A stretch of DNA of 64,000 nt from Pseudomonas sp. MRSN 12121 (GTDB taxonomy: Bacteria > Pseudomonadota > Gammaproteobacteria > Pseudomonadales > Pseudomonadaceae): assembly GCF_000931465.1 (NCBI RefSeq), contig NZ_CP010892.1, positions 1,736,001 through 1,800,000 on the forward strand. The letters are read 5' to 3'. Every line of letters starts with the position of its first letter. Position 1 is the first letter of the stretch. The position numbers and the translations under genes were made by a program. The notes below the pieces were generated by a model, which saw only the letters and a program-made list of their open reading frames with translations, ran no database searches and was not told the origin of the DNA. Below are positions 42,845-52,110 of the stretch, piece by piece.

Positions 42845-45793
42845 ATGCAGGTTCAAGACAAGTCTCAAGACACTCGCGCACCGCTGAGCGAGCGTTTCAC
42901 GCTGGTGGTGATAACCCACAACCGCAAGGCGTTCCTGCGCCGTACCTTGCAGTACTACAGCACCTATCCGTGCCGGATCCTGGTGCTGGACTCCTCGCTG
43001 CAGGCCGACGAGGCCCTGGTCGCGCAGTTTCCCCAGATCGACTACCGGCATCTGCCGCAGTTCACCTACAAGGGGTTGCAGGACAAGCTCACCTACGGCG
43101 TCGGGCAGGTCACCACGCCGTACATGGTGTTCGCCGCCGACGATGACTTCCTGCTGCATGGCGCGTTGACCGAATCGGTGGAGTTTCTCGAAGCCAACCC
43201 CGACTACGGCCTGTGCCACGGCTACGGGATGATGTACCTTGCCCGCGGCGCCGAGGTGAACTACTACCGGCGCGATTGCCGGGTCATCGAGGATTATTCC
43301 TCGCAGGACGCTGGCGAACGGGTCATGGCGTTCATGGGGCAGTTCCTGCCGCCGTTCTACGCAGTGACCCGCACCGACCTGCTGCAGCAGTGGTACAGCC
43401 TGCTGCCGCCGGGCACCAGCTTCGAATGGCAGGAAATCGGTCATACCTTCTTTCTGCTGGCATCGGCCAAGGCCCGCATCCTGCCGATTCCCTTCGCAGT
43501 GCGGGAAATCAACTACGGCGCTTCGGAACACAACACCAACGTGCTGACGGTGCTGACCTACGGCGATGCCAAGTCGGTGGCCCAGCGCGAGGCGTTTGCC
43601 GAGTTCCTTGCCTCGTTGCCTACGGGGCTCAGCGGCCAGGATCCTGCGCGGATCAAGCAGGTGGCCCTGGACAGCTTCGTGGCCATGGCCCAGTGCCTGC
43701 TGACCGGGCGTTCGCTCAACGGCAAGATGATTTTCCGTTCGGCCTGGGTCGAACCGGGCGCCGAGCCGGTGCGTTCGTTCGCTCCGGAACAGTTCGTCGA
43801 AATGCCGTTCTACAACAAGCCGATGTTCGATCTGCTGACCGAATTCGAATTCCTCATGCATGCGATGCCCGCCGGCCGCCTGCAGCTGCAGGAGCTGGAA
43901 GGCTTGCTGCTCAAGCAGCAGGAACTGATGCAAGTGCAGGTCAACGACACCGAGCGCACCCTGCGCAGTCGTTTGTGGGAGGCGCTGACGCTCAACCTGT
44001 TCAACGCCGAAGTGGTCCGGCGCCTGGCCGATTCGCTGCAGGCGTGCGAGGACAAGAGCGCCGAGGAACAGGAAGACGCCCGCAAGCTGCAGGCCTGGGC
44101 CGAGCGGCTGGCCACGGTGCCCTTCCAGGACGGCCCGGCACTGCTGGAGAGCATGCCGTCGGGACGCCTGTTGAACTGGCTGGAGGCACGCGGCCCCGAC
44201 GCACAGCAGCTCAAGTCGATCCGGGAATACCTGGCCCGGCACAGTGGCGGCCCGACCTTCGGCATCCTGCTGCTCGACCTCGAGGCGGACATGGTCAAGT
44301 TGCAGGCGACCTTCGACAGCCTGGTCAACGGCTATTGCCGGGCCTTCCAGGTCGTGGTCTTCACCACCGGCGAGCTGCCGGCGACCACTACCGCCCGCGA
44401 CACCGTGCATTTCGTCAAGGTCAGCACCGCCAACTACGTGGAGCGGATCAACCAGGCGCTGGCCCAGTCTTCCTGCGACTGGCTGGTCCTGGCCCGTGCC
44501 GGCGAGCGTTTCACCGCCAGCGGGCTGTTGCGCGCCAGCCTGGAACTGCTGGGCGCCGAAGGCTGCCGTGCGGTGGCCATGGATGAGATCCAGTACGCCG
44601 CCGACGGCACGTTGAAGGACGTGTTCCGTCCAGGCGTCAACCTGGACCTGCTGCAAAGCGTGCCGGACCTGATGGCCGGCCATTGGCTGATTCGCCGGGA
44701 GGTGTTGGCGGCTGCCGGCGGCTATTCGACGAACTTTGCCCAGGCCATGGAATACGACCTGTTGCTGCGCCTGATCGAGGACGGCGGCCTGGCCGGCCTG
44801 GCCCATCTGGCCGAGCCGTTGCTGATCGGCCACGCCGCACCGCAGGAGGAGAACCCGCAACAGAGCCAGGCGCTGACCCGGCACCTGGGCAAGCGTGGCT
44901 ACCGGGCCCAGGTCGGTTCGACCCAGCCTGGGGTCTACCAGATCAACTACGCCCATGCCGAACGCCCCCTGGTCTCGATCATTCTGCGCAGCGAAGACAA
45001 CCTGGAACAGTTGCAGCCTTGCCTGGTCAGCGTATTGCAGCGCACGCGCTACCAGCGCTACGAAGTGGTCATCGGCGACAACCACAGCCAGTCCCCGGAG
45101 CTGGCCGACTGGCTGGCCAGCCTGGAGCAGAAGGGCGAGCGCATTCGTGTGCTACGCAGCCCGCGGCGCCTGAGCGCCTCGGCGCTGTATAACGCGGCGA
45201 GCCAGGAGACCCGGGGCGAGTACCTGGTGCTGCTGGCGGCCGATGCCGAGGTGGTCAACGCCGACTGGCTGGAAAGCCTGCTCAACCAGGCGCAACGTCC
45301 GGAAATCGGCGTCGTCGGTGCCCGCCTGCTCGACGCCAGGGGCGCGACCACTTCGGCCGGCCTGGTCCTGGGCCTTAACGAGCATCTGGGCGCGGCGTTC
45401 GCCGGCGAGCCCAAGGGCGCCAGCGGCTACCTCAACGGTTTGCTCGCCGAGCAGAACTATTCGGCGGTTTCCGGGGCGTGCCTGATGATTCGCAAGGAGG
45501 TCTACAACGCCGTCGGCGGCCTGGACGAAGAGCATTTCGCCGAAGTGTTCGGCGATGTCGACCTGTGCCTGAAGGTGGCCGATGCCGGCTTGCTGACGGT
45601 CTGGACGCCGCAGGTGCAGATCCTCCACCCGGGCACCCTGGCGGACGATCCCCAGGCCGCGGCGGCCCTGCGTGACAAATGGGCGGCGCGTTTTGCCCAT
45701 GACGTGGCGTACAACCAGAACCTGAGCCTGTGCGGCAAGGGTTTCACTCCCGGCGTTCCTGCCAGTGTCGACTGGGCGCAGCTGCTTGCATAA
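42845..45793 (+). CDS. Second multidomain glycosyltransferase, 982 aa
   Basis: The N-terminal domain at residues about 15-260 has TLVVITHNRKAFLRRTLQYY and AADDDFLLHGALTESVEFLEANP, followed by SFEWQEIGHTFFLLASAKARILP, which fits the TIGR00180-type glycosyltransferases. After a linker of about 200 residues, a degenerate GT2 module (470-690; MDEIQYAADGTLKDVFRPGVNLDLLQSV) is followed by a complete GT2 at about 700-950 (RPLVSIILRSEDNLEQLQPCL, VSGACLMIRKEVYNAVGGLDE, DVDLCLKVADAGLLTVWTP). These two modules are paralogous to those in the 1190-aa enzyme upstream. ATG 42845 is chosen because of GGGGA 7 nt upstream; an earlier ATG at 42803 has no ribosome binding site. Confidence 0.8.
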   Translation: MQVQDKSQDTRAPLSERFTLVVITHNRKAFLRRTLQYYSTYPCRILVLDSSLQADEALVAQFPQIDYRHLPQFTYKGLQDKLTYGVGQVTTPYMVFAADDDFLLHGALTESVEFLEANPDYGLCHGYGMMYLARGAEVNYYRRDCRVIEDYSSQDAGERVMAFMGQFLPPFYAVTRTDLLQQWYSLLPPGTSFEWQEIGHTFFLLASAKARILPIPFAVREINYGASEHNTNVLTVLTYGDAKSVAQREAFAEFLASLPTGLSGQDPARIKQVALDSFVAMAQCLLTGRSLNGKMIFRSAWVEPGAEPVRSFAPEQFVEMPFYNKPMFDLLTEFEFLMHAMPAGRLQLQELEGLLLKQQELMQVQVNDTERTLRSRLWEALTLNLFNAEVVRRLADSLQACEDKSAEEQEDARKLQAWAERLATVPFQDGPALLESMPSGRLLNWLEARGPDAQQLKSIREYLARHSGGPTFGILLLDLEADMVKLQATFDSLVNGYCRAFQVVVFTTGELPATTTARDTVHFVKVSTANYVERINQALAQSSCDWLVLARAGERFTASGLLRASLELLGAEGCRAVAMDEIQYAADGTLKDVFRPGVNLDLLQSVPDLMAGHWLIRREVLAAAGGYSTNFAQAMEYDLLLRLIEDGGLAGLAHLAEPLLIGHAAPQEENPQQSQALTRHLGKRGYRAQVGSTQPGVYQINYAHAERPLVSIILRSEDNLEQLQPCLVSVLQRTRYQRYEVVIGDNHSQSPELADWLASLEQKGERIRVLRSPRRLSASALYNAASQETRGEYLVLLAADAEVVNADWLESLLNQAQRPEIGVVGARLLDARGATTSAGLVLGLNEHLGAAFAGEPKGASGYLNGLLAEQNYSAVSGACLMIRKEVYNAVGGLDEEHFAEVFGDVDLCLKVADAGLLTVWTPQVQILHPGTLADDPQAAAALRDKWAARFAHDVAYNQNLSLCGKGFTPGVPASVDWAQLLA

Positions 45794-45823
45794 GCCTGGC
45801 TGACAGGTAAAAGGACTCAAGGC

Positions 45824-46825
45824 ATGTTCAACGGCAAATCGATTCTTATCTCTGGTGGCACCGGTTCGTTCGGGCGCAATTTCATCCGGCGCCTGCTGGA
45901 GCAGTACCAGCCCAAGCGGGTGGTGGTGTTCTCGCGTGACGAACTGAAACAGTACGAAATGCAGCAGACCTTCAATGCGTCCTGCATGCGTTATTTCCTC
46001 GGCGACGTGCGCGACGCCGAGCGCCTGCGCCAGGCCATGCGCGGCATCGACTACGTGGTGCACGCCGCGGCCCTGAAGCAGGTGCCTGCGGCGGAATACA
46101 ACCCTACCGAGTGCATTCGCACCAACGTCAATGGCGCGGAAAACATCATCGCCGCGGCCATCGACAACGGTGTGAAAAAAGTGGTCGCGCTGTCCACCGA
46201 CAAGGCGGCCAGCCCGGTCAACCTGTATGGCGCGACCAAACTGCTGTCGGACAAGCTGTTCGTCGCGGCGAACAATATCGCCGGCGACCAGCAGACCCGC
46301 TTTGCCGTGGTGCGTTATGGCAATGTGGCGGGCTCCCGCGGGTCGGTGGTGCCGTTCTTCAGCAAGCTGATCGCCGGAGGCGCTCGTGAATTGCCCATCA
46401 CCGACGAGCGCATGACCCGCTTCTGGATCACCCTGGACCACGGTGTGCAGTTCGTGCTCGACAGCTTCTCGCGCATGCATGGCGGCGAAATTTTCGTGCC
46501 GAAGATCCCTTCGATCCGCATCGTCGACCTGGCGCAGGGCATGGCGCAGCATCTGCCGCACAAGCGGGTGGGCATCCGTCCCGGGGAGAAGCTCCACGAA
46601 CTGATGGTGCCGCTGGACGACGCGCGCATGACCCTGGAGTTCGCCGACCACTACACCATCCAGCCGTCGATCCGCTTCACCAACGTCAACCTCGACTTCG
46701 CCGTGGATGGCCTGGGCGAGCGGGGCCAGCCGGTGGACGAGGAGTTCGAATACCGCTCCGACACCAACCCGCATTTCCTCTCGGTGGAGCAGATCGCCGA
46801 GCTGCACGCCGGGTTGTCGGCATGA
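45824..46825 (+). CDS. pseB: UDP-GlcNAc 4,6-dehydratase (inverting), pseudaminic acid step 1
   Basis: 333-aa SDR enzyme with ILISGGTGSFGRNFIRRLLE, FSRDELKQYEMQQTF, STDKAASPVNLYGATKLLSDKLF and RYGNVAGSRGSVVPFF, diagnostic of PseB/FlaA1. It dehydrates and C5-inverts UDP-GlcNAc to UDP-4-keto-6-deoxy-L-AltNAc. It is the first of five consecutive Pse genes, and its stop overlaps pseC by ATGA. Confidence 0.95.
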   Translation: MFNGKSILISGGTGSFGRNFIRRLLEQYQPKRVVVFSRDELKQYEMQQTFNASCMRYFLGDVRDAERLRQAMRGIDYVVHAAALKQVPAAEYNPTECIRTNVNGAENIIAAAIDNGVKKVVALSTDKAASPVNLYGATKLLSDKLFVAANNIAGDQQTRFAVVRYGNVAGSRGSVVPFFSKLIAGGARELPITDERMTRFWITLDHGVQFVLDSFSRMHGGEIFVPKIPSIRIVDLAQGMAQHLPHKRVGIRPGEKLHELMVPLDDARMTLEFADHYTIQPSIRFTNVNLDFAVDGLGERGQPVDEEFEYRSDTNPHFLSVEQIAELHAGLSA

Positions 46826-47994
46826 TTCCCTACGGGCGCCAGAGTCTCGACCAGGCCGATATCGATGCGGTGGTGGCGGTGTTGCAGTCCGACTGGCTGA
46901 CCCAGGGACCGAGCATCGAACGCTTCGAACAGGCCATGGCCAGCCGTTGCGAGGCGGGTTTCGGCGTGGCGGTGTGCAATGCCACCGCGGCCTTGCACAT
47001 TGCCTGTCTGGCCGCCGGGCTGGGGCCGGGGGACCGGTTGTGGACCACGCCCAATACCTTCCTGGCGTCGGCCAACTGCGGGCGCTATTGCGGCGCCGAG
47101 GTGGACTTCGTCGATATCGACCCGCACACCTGGAACATGAATGCCCGGGCACTGGCCCGCAAGCTGGAGGCTGCCGAGCGCAGCGGGACCCTGCCCAAGG
47201 TGGTGGTGGCGGTGGCGTTCTCCGGGCAAAGCTGCGACATGCGGGCGATGGCGCAATTGGCCAAGCGTTATGACTTCGTGCTGATCGAGGATGCCTCCCA
47301 CGCGGTGGGTGCGTCCTATGCCGGGCGTCCGGTGGGCTGTGGCGAGTTTGCCGCGATGACGGTGTTCAGTTTCCATCCGGTGAAAATCATCACCAGCGCC
47401 GAGGGCGGGATGGTCCTGACCAACGACCCACGGTTGGCGGACCACCTGCGGCGCCTGCGCAGCCACGGCATGACCCGTGACCCGGCGCAGATGAGCGAGC
47501 CGAGCCACGGCCCCTGGTACTACCAGCAGACCGAACTGGGTTTCAACTATCGGATCACCGACCTGCAGGCAGCCTTGGGCCTGTCGCAGCTGGACAAGCT
47601 CGAAGGTTTCGTCGCCCGGCGCCGACAGCTCGCCGCTCGTTACCAGCAGCTGCTGGGCGATCTGCCGCTGACCTTGCCACAGGCCCAGGCCGATGCGGAG
47701 TCAGCCTGGCACCTGTATGTGGTGCGCTTGCAAACCGAACGCATCCGTCGCCCTCACCGCGAGGTGTTCGAGGCGCTGCGCGCGGCTGGCGTGGGCGTCA
47801 ACCTGCACTACATTCCAGTGCATTTGCAGCCTTATTACCGCGACCTGGGCTTCGCCGCCGGCGATTTCCCCGAGGCTGAGCGCTATTACGCCGAGGCCAT
47901 CAGCCTGCCGCTGTTTCCAGCGCTGGACGATGCCCGGCAAACCTATGTGGCCGAGCAATTGCGCCGGCTTGTCCTGGAGCCCGCCCAGCCTTGA
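46822..47994 (+). CDS. pseC: UDP-4-keto sugar aminotransferase, pseudaminic acid step 2
   Basis: 390-aa DegT/DnrJ/EryC1 aminotransferase. The PLP lysine is Lys188 in VFSFHPVKIITSAEGG; other conserved parts are IPYGRQSLDQADIDAVVAVL, SDWLTQGP, EDASHAVGASYAGRPVG and the GFNYRITDLQAALGLSQL segment. It installs the C4 amino group giving UDP-4-amino-4,6-dideoxy-AltNAc. The next enzyme in the textbook pathway, acetyltransferase PseH, does not follow. The stop overlaps the TTG start of pseF. Confidence 0.94.
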   Translation: MIPYGRQSLDQADIDAVVAVLQSDWLTQGPSIERFEQAMASRCEAGFGVAVCNATAALHIACLAAGLGPGDRLWTTPNTFLASANCGRYCGAEVDFVDIDPHTWNMNARALARKLEAAERSGTLPKVVVAVAFSGQSCDMRAMAQLAKRYDFVLIEDASHAVGASYAGRPVGCGEFAAMTVFSFHPVKIITSAEGGMVLTNDPRLADHLRRLRSHGMTRDPAQMSEPSHGPWYYQQTELGFNYRITDLQAALGLSQLDKLEGFVARRRQLAARYQQLLGDLPLTLPQAQADAESAWHLYVVRLQTERIRRPHREVFEALRAAGVGVNLHYIPVHLQPYYRDLGFAAGDFPEAERYYAEAISLPLFPALDDARQTYVAEQLRRLVLEPAQP

Positions 47995-48698
47995 GCGCCA
48001 TCGCGATCATTCCCGCCCGAGGCGGCAGCAAGCGCATTCCGCGCAAGAACCTCAAGCCGTTCGACGGCGTGCCGATGATTGCCCGCTCGATTGCCACGGC
48101 GCTCGACTCCGGACTGTTCGACCAGGTGCTGGTCAGTACCGACGATCCGGAGATCGCCGAGCTGGCCAGGGCCTGCGGCGCCCGCGTGCCCTTCATGCGG
48201 CCGACGGAGCTGGCGGACGATTTCACCGGCACCGGCCCGGTGATCGCGCATGCCCTGGAAGCGTTGCGCGAGCATGGCGAGACTTTCGATTACGCCTGCT
48301 GCATCTATGCCACCGCGCCCTTGCTGCAGGTGCGCTACCTGCGCCAGGGGTTCGCGGCGCTGGCGGCCCATCCCGACAAGTCCTTCGCCTTTTCCGTGTG
48401 CAGTTTTGCGTTCCCGGTGCAGCGCGCCCTGACCCTGGACGAGCAGGGCGCGCTGACCGCGCTGTATCCGGAGTTTCGCGGCACCCGCTCCCAGGACTTG
48501 CCACCGGCCTATCAGGATGCGGGGCAGTTTTATTGGGGGCGCAGCGCGGCCTGGTTGCGTGGCGACCTGGTGTTTTCCCCGCTCAGCTTGCCGGTGATCC
48601 TGCCGCGGCACCTGGTCCAGGACATCGACAGCGAAGAGGACTGGTTGCGCGCGGAGTACCTGTATGCGGCGCTCAAGGCCGGGGGAGAGCTGGAGTGA
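47991..48698 (+). CDS. pseF: Pseudaminic acid cytidylyltransferase
   Basis: 235-aa CMP-sugar synthetase with IAIIPARGGSKRIPRKNLKPFDGVPMIARSI at the N-terminus, RPTELADDFTGTGPVIAHAL and QDIDSEEDWLRAEYLY. It activates pseudaminic acid to CMP-Pse for the glycosyltransferases. The start is a TTG overlapping the pseC stop (TTGA), with GGAG 11 nt upstream; the stop overlaps the GTG of pseG (GTGA). Confidence 0.94.
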   Translation: MSAIAIIPARGGSKRIPRKNLKPFDGVPMIARSIATALDSGLFDQVLVSTDDPEIAELARACGARVPFMRPTELADDFTGTGPVIAHALEALREHGETFDYACCIYATAPLLQVRYLRQGFAALAAHPDKSFAFSVCSFAFPVQRALTLDEQGALTALYPEFRGTRSQDLPPAYQDAGQFYWGRSAAWLRGDLVFSPLSLPVILPRHLVQDIDSEEDWLRAEYLYAALKAGGELE

Positions 48699-49828
48699 GG
48701 CTGCTGATCCGTGCCGATGCGTCGCCGGCCATCGGCAGCGGGCACATCGCCCGCTGCCTGACCCTGGCCCGCAAACTGCGGGAGCAGGGCGCCACGGTGG
48801 CGTTCGCCTGCCGGACCTTGCCTGGGCATGCGCTGGAGCGTCTGGTCGAGCAGGGCTTCCAGGCCTTCGCGTTGCCGGCGCACTATCCGCACGAAACCCA
48901 GGGGGACATCGAAGCATTGCTGCCCTGGCAGGCGGATATCGCCGCTTTGCAGGCTCGGTTGCAGGATCAACCGCGTTTCGACTGGGTGCTGGTCGACCAT
49001 TACGGTCTCGATGCCCAATGGCAGCAGGCGGCACGCCAGTGGGCGCCGCGGATCGCCGCCATCGACGACCTGGCCAACCGGCGGCACGCCGTCGATCTGT
49101 TGCTCGACCAGAATTTCAGCGGCACGCCGCAGGCATACGCGGGGCTGCTCGGCAGCGCTTGCCGGACGTTGTTTGGGCCGCATTTCGCCCTGTTGCGAGA
49201 AGAGTTCGATTGCCCGCCGATCGTCATCCGGCAACGGGCACGCCGGGTGTTGGTGAACTTTGGCGGTTTCGATGCAGCCAGCCAGACGCACAAGGCCATG
49301 CAGGCGTTGAGCGGGCTTGCAGGGCTGGAGGTGGATTTTGTCGCCGGTGCCGACAATCCGGCCTGGGAGCAGATGCAGCGCCTGGCCGCCGGTCGTGAAG
49401 ATTGGCGCTTGCACGCCTATACCCGCGACTTCTTCCGCCTGATGGCCGAGGCGGACCTGTTTATCGGTGCCGGTGGCGGCACCAGCTGGGAGCGCGCCGC
49501 GCTGGGCCTGCCGACCCTGTGCATCAGCGTGGCCGGCAACCAGGAGGCCAATGCCCGGCAGTTGGCCGAAGCGGGCATGCACCTCTACCTGGGCGGCAGC
49601 GAGCAAGTGAGTGTCGAACAGATACGCCAGGCGGTCGTGGCGCTCGTCGACGATTACCCGTTGCGCCAGGCCCTGGCGCAACGCTCCCGACAGTTGGTGG
49701 ACGGGCAGGGGGCAGCGCGGGTGGCGGCGGCGCTGCTTGAGAGGACGGGACGGCCTGTGTGCGGTGCCGGTGAGAAAACGGCCACCGATGAATTCATGCG
49801 TGAAGCGAAGGAAGACCCCAATGACTAG
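48695..49828 (+). CDS. pseG: UDP-2,4-diacetamido-2,4,6-trideoxy-altropyranose hydrolase
   Basis: 377-aa GT-B-fold nucleotide-sugar hydrolase. It has the family N-terminus RLLIRADASPAIGSGHIARCLTLARKLREQG with the catalytic His, DHYGLDAQW, and GAGGGTSWERAALGLPTLCIS in the C-terminal domain. It removes UDP before condensation by PseI. There is no appended GNAT domain; the C-terminus only carries about 30 unassigned residues (after RVAAALLERTG). GTG start, and 8-nt overlap with pseI. Confidence 0.93.
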   Translation: MRLLIRADASPAIGSGHIARCLTLARKLREQGATVAFACRTLPGHALERLVEQGFQAFALPAHYPHETQGDIEALLPWQADIAALQARLQDQPRFDWVLVDHYGLDAQWQQAARQWAPRIAAIDDLANRRHAVDLLLDQNFSGTPQAYAGLLGSACRTLFGPHFALLREEFDCPPIVIRQRARRVLVNFGGFDAASQTHKAMQALSGLAGLEVDFVAGADNPAWEQMQRLAAGREDWRLHAYTRDFFRLMAEADLFIGAGGGTSWERAALGLPTLCISVAGNQEANARQLAEAGMHLYLGGSEQVSVEQIRQAVVALVDDYPLRQALAQRSRQLVDGQGAARVAAALLERTGRPVCGAGEKTATDEFMREAKEDPND

Positions 49829-50873
49829 TTTCAAGATCGGCCCGCGTTCGATTGGCGCCGGCTCGCCACCTTTCATCATCGCCGAGATGAGTGGCAACCA
49901 TAACCAGTCGCTGGAGGTCGCCCTGCAGATCGTCGAGGCGGCGGCCAAGGCCGGTGCCCATGCCTTGAAGCTGCAGACCTACACCGCCGACACCATGACC
50001 CTGGACCTGGATCATGGCGAGTTCTTCATCAAGGATCCGTCCAGTCTCTGGGCCGGCTCCTCGCTGTATGCCTTGTATGAAAAGGCCCATACGCCCTGGG
50101 AGTGGCACGCGCCGATCTTCGCTCGCGCCAGGGAGCTGGGGATGCTGGCATTTTCCACGCCATTCGATGAGAGCGCCGTGGACTTCCTCGAGAGCCTCGA
50201 TGTGCCTGCCTACAAGATCGCCAGTTTCGAAAACACCGACCTGCCGCTGATCCGTCGGGTCGCGGCGACCGGCAAGCCGCTGATCATCTCCACGGGCATG
50301 GCCAGCATCGCCGAGCTGGACGAGAGCGTGCGCGCGGCCCGGGAAGCCGGTTGCAAGGACCTGGTGCTGCTCAAGTGCACCAGCACCTACCCGGCGTCGC
50401 CGGAAAACAGCAACATCCTGACCATTCCCCATCTGCGCGAACTGTTCGGCTGTGAAGTCGGCCTGTCCGATCACTCCATGGGCGTCGGCGTCTCGGTGGC
50501 CGCGGTGGCGCTGGGGGCCACGGTGGTGGAGAAGCATTTCACCCTCGATCGCGCTGCTGGCGGGGTCGACGCCAGTTTTTCCCTGGAGCCGTCGGAACTG
50601 CACAGCCTGGTGCTGGAAACCGAACGCGCCTGGCAGGCCCTGGGCCAGGTGCGCTACGGCGCGACCGAGGCCGAGCGCCAGTCGGTGCTATACCGTCGCT
50701 CGCTATATGTCACCCGGGACATGGCGGCGGGGGAAGTGTTCAGCGGCGACAACCTCAGGGCTATCCGCCCGGGCCTGGGGCTGGCCCCCAAGCACATCGA
50801 TGCGATTCTCGGGCGTTGCGCACGCCAGGCCCTCAAGCGCGGTACCGCGCTGGACTGGGCGTTTGTCGAATAG
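49821..50873 (+). CDS. pseI: Pseudaminic acid synthase
   Basis: 350-aa NeuB-type synthase. TIM-barrel part contains PPFIIAEMSGNHNQSLEVAL, ALKLQTYTADTMTLD, STPFDESAVDFLESLDVPAYKIASFE, GLSDHSMGVGV and VVEKHFTLDR. The C-terminal antifreeze/SAF domain begins near RRSLYVTRDMAAGEVF. It condenses 2,4-diacetamido-2,4,6-trideoxy-altrose with phosphoenolpyruvate. It ends the continuous Pse operon; 225 nt without a gene follow. Confidence 0.95.
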   Translation: MTSFKIGPRSIGAGSPPFIIAEMSGNHNQSLEVALQIVEAAAKAGAHALKLQTYTADTMTLDLDHGEFFIKDPSSLWAGSSLYALYEKAHTPWEWHAPIFARARELGMLAFSTPFDESAVDFLESLDVPAYKIASFENTDLPLIRRVAATGKPLIISTGMASIAELDESVRAAREAGCKDLVLLKCTSTYPASPENSNILTIPHLRELFGCEVGLSDHSMGVGVSVAAVALGATVVEKHFTLDRAAGGVDASFSLEPSELHSLVLETERAWQALGQVRYGATEAERQSVLYRRSLYVTRDMAAGEVFSGDNLRAIRPGLGLAPKHIDAILGRCARQALKRGTALDWAFVE

Positions 50874-51098
50874 TCGTTTATCGGCACGATTCGGCAAAAT
50901 AGCGTGACCTGCAAGTCATAACGCGCATCTTCACTGTATTGTATTGACCGGGAAGATGGCGCCTGGCCGGCAACGGCGCAGTGATGGTCATCTACTCTTC
51001 CCGCTGTCGCCTGTCAGGGATGACAGGAATTTTCTGTTTATCGGCAGCCCCGGTCCCCGTGACCGGGGTATTCAGCTGTTTATTATTGGGAAGCCGTA

Positions 51099-52025
51099 AT
51101 GATTGGCATAAAGAGCATTGCGAGCTACGTGCCCGTAGCCGGCGTGGACAATTACGCACAAGGTGCAAAATTCGAGAAGGATGAAGAATTCATCCTCGGC
51201 AAGATCGGTTCGGCCTTCCTGCCGCGCAAAGACGCGACGCAGGAAACCTCGGACCTGTGTGTCGAAGCGGTCAATGCGCTGTTCACCAACAACCCGCAGC
51301 TGGCGCGCGAGTCGATCGACGCGTTGATCGTCGTCACCCAGAACGGCGACGAGGAAGGCCTGCCGCACACTGCGGCGATCGTGCAGGACAAGCTGGGCCT
51401 GCCAACCCACGTCGCGGCCTTCGATATTTCCCTGGGCTGCTCCGGTTATGTCTACGGCATCTATGCGCTCAAGGGCTTCATGGAGGCCGCGGGCCTGAAG
51501 AACGGCCTGCTGGTGACCGCCGATCCCTATTCGAAAATCGTCAATCCGGAAGACCGCAACACCACCATGCTGTTCGGTGATGCGGCAACGGCCACCTGGA
51601 TGGGCGAGGACGCGCCCTGGCAACTGGGCAAGGCCAAGTTCGGCACCGACGGTTCCGGTGCGCCCCATCTGAAAGTCAGCGATGGCGTGTTTTTCATGAA
51701 CGGCCGCCAGGTCTTCAACTTCGCGCTGTTGAAAGTCCCTGCGCATCTGCATGAGTTGCTCGACGAGTCGGGGCTTACGCCCGAGCAGATCGATGCGTTC
51801 TGCATCCACCAGGGCAGCGCGGCAATCGTCGATGCGGTAGCGCGTCGTTTCGAGGGCGAGCCGGAGAAGTTCATCAAGGACATGGTCGAGACCGGTAACA
51901 CCGTGTCGTCCAGCATTCCGCTGCTGCTGGAAAAGCACGTGCTCGAGTCGAGCTGGCAACGTGTGGCCCTGAGCGGTTTCGGTGTGGGGCTGTCCTGGGG
52001 CTCGGCGATTATCTATCGTCCATGA
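51099..52025 (+). CDS. 3-oxoacyl-ACP synthase III-like protein (KAS-III)
   Basis: 308-aa thiolase-fold enzyme. The FabH triad is apparent: Cys114 in FDISLGCSGYVYG, His in CIHQGSAAIVDAV and Asn in VETGNTVSSSIPLLL. The usual HQAN is replaced by HQGS, and the first 40 residues differ from housekeeping FabH. A KAS-III gene, orf3 of the P. syringae flagellin glycosylation island, is a known companion of fliC, where the glycan carries a 3-hydroxybutyryl amide. It may therefore supply an acyl group for the flagellin sugar here. It lies between pseI and the Maf-type gene, with no tight coupling to either. Confidence 0.83.
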   Translation: MIGIKSIASYVPVAGVDNYAQGAKFEKDEEFILGKIGSAFLPRKDATQETSDLCVEAVNALFTNNPQLARESIDALIVVTQNGDEEGLPHTAAIVQDKLGLPTHVAAFDISLGCSGYVYGIYALKGFMEAAGLKNGLLVTADPYSKIVNPEDRNTTMLFGDAATATWMGEDAPWQLGKAKFGTDGSGAPHLKVSDGVFFMNGRQVFNFALLKVPAHLHELLDESGLTPEQIDAFCIHQGSAAIVDAVARRFEGEPEKFIKDMVETGNTVSSSIPLLLEKHVLESSWQRVALSGFGVGLSWGSAIIYRP

Positions 52026-52110
52026 GTTGATCCGTCCAGCCTCCAAAAATGGCGCCCAGGGTGTACCCTGAGCGCTATTTTTTTGCATGAAGAAAACAGG
52101 CACATAGCGC

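Noticed and set aside
42791..45085. Minus-strand frame of 764 codons opposite the 982-aa glycosyltransferase
   Set aside because: Antisense shadow rich in Gln, His, Arg and Val; no motif, no ribosome binding site.
46822..49828. Search for a PseH acetyltransferase hidden in pseC, pseF or as a PseG fusion
   Set aside because: All three proteins have the usual single-domain length for their families, and the extra PseG C-terminus (about 30 aa) is too short for a GNAT fold.
50882..50896. CGGCACGATTCGGCA after pseI as sigma-54 promoter for the KAS-III gene
   Set aside because: GG to GC spacing is 9 and not 10 nt, which generally abolishes RpoN recognition.
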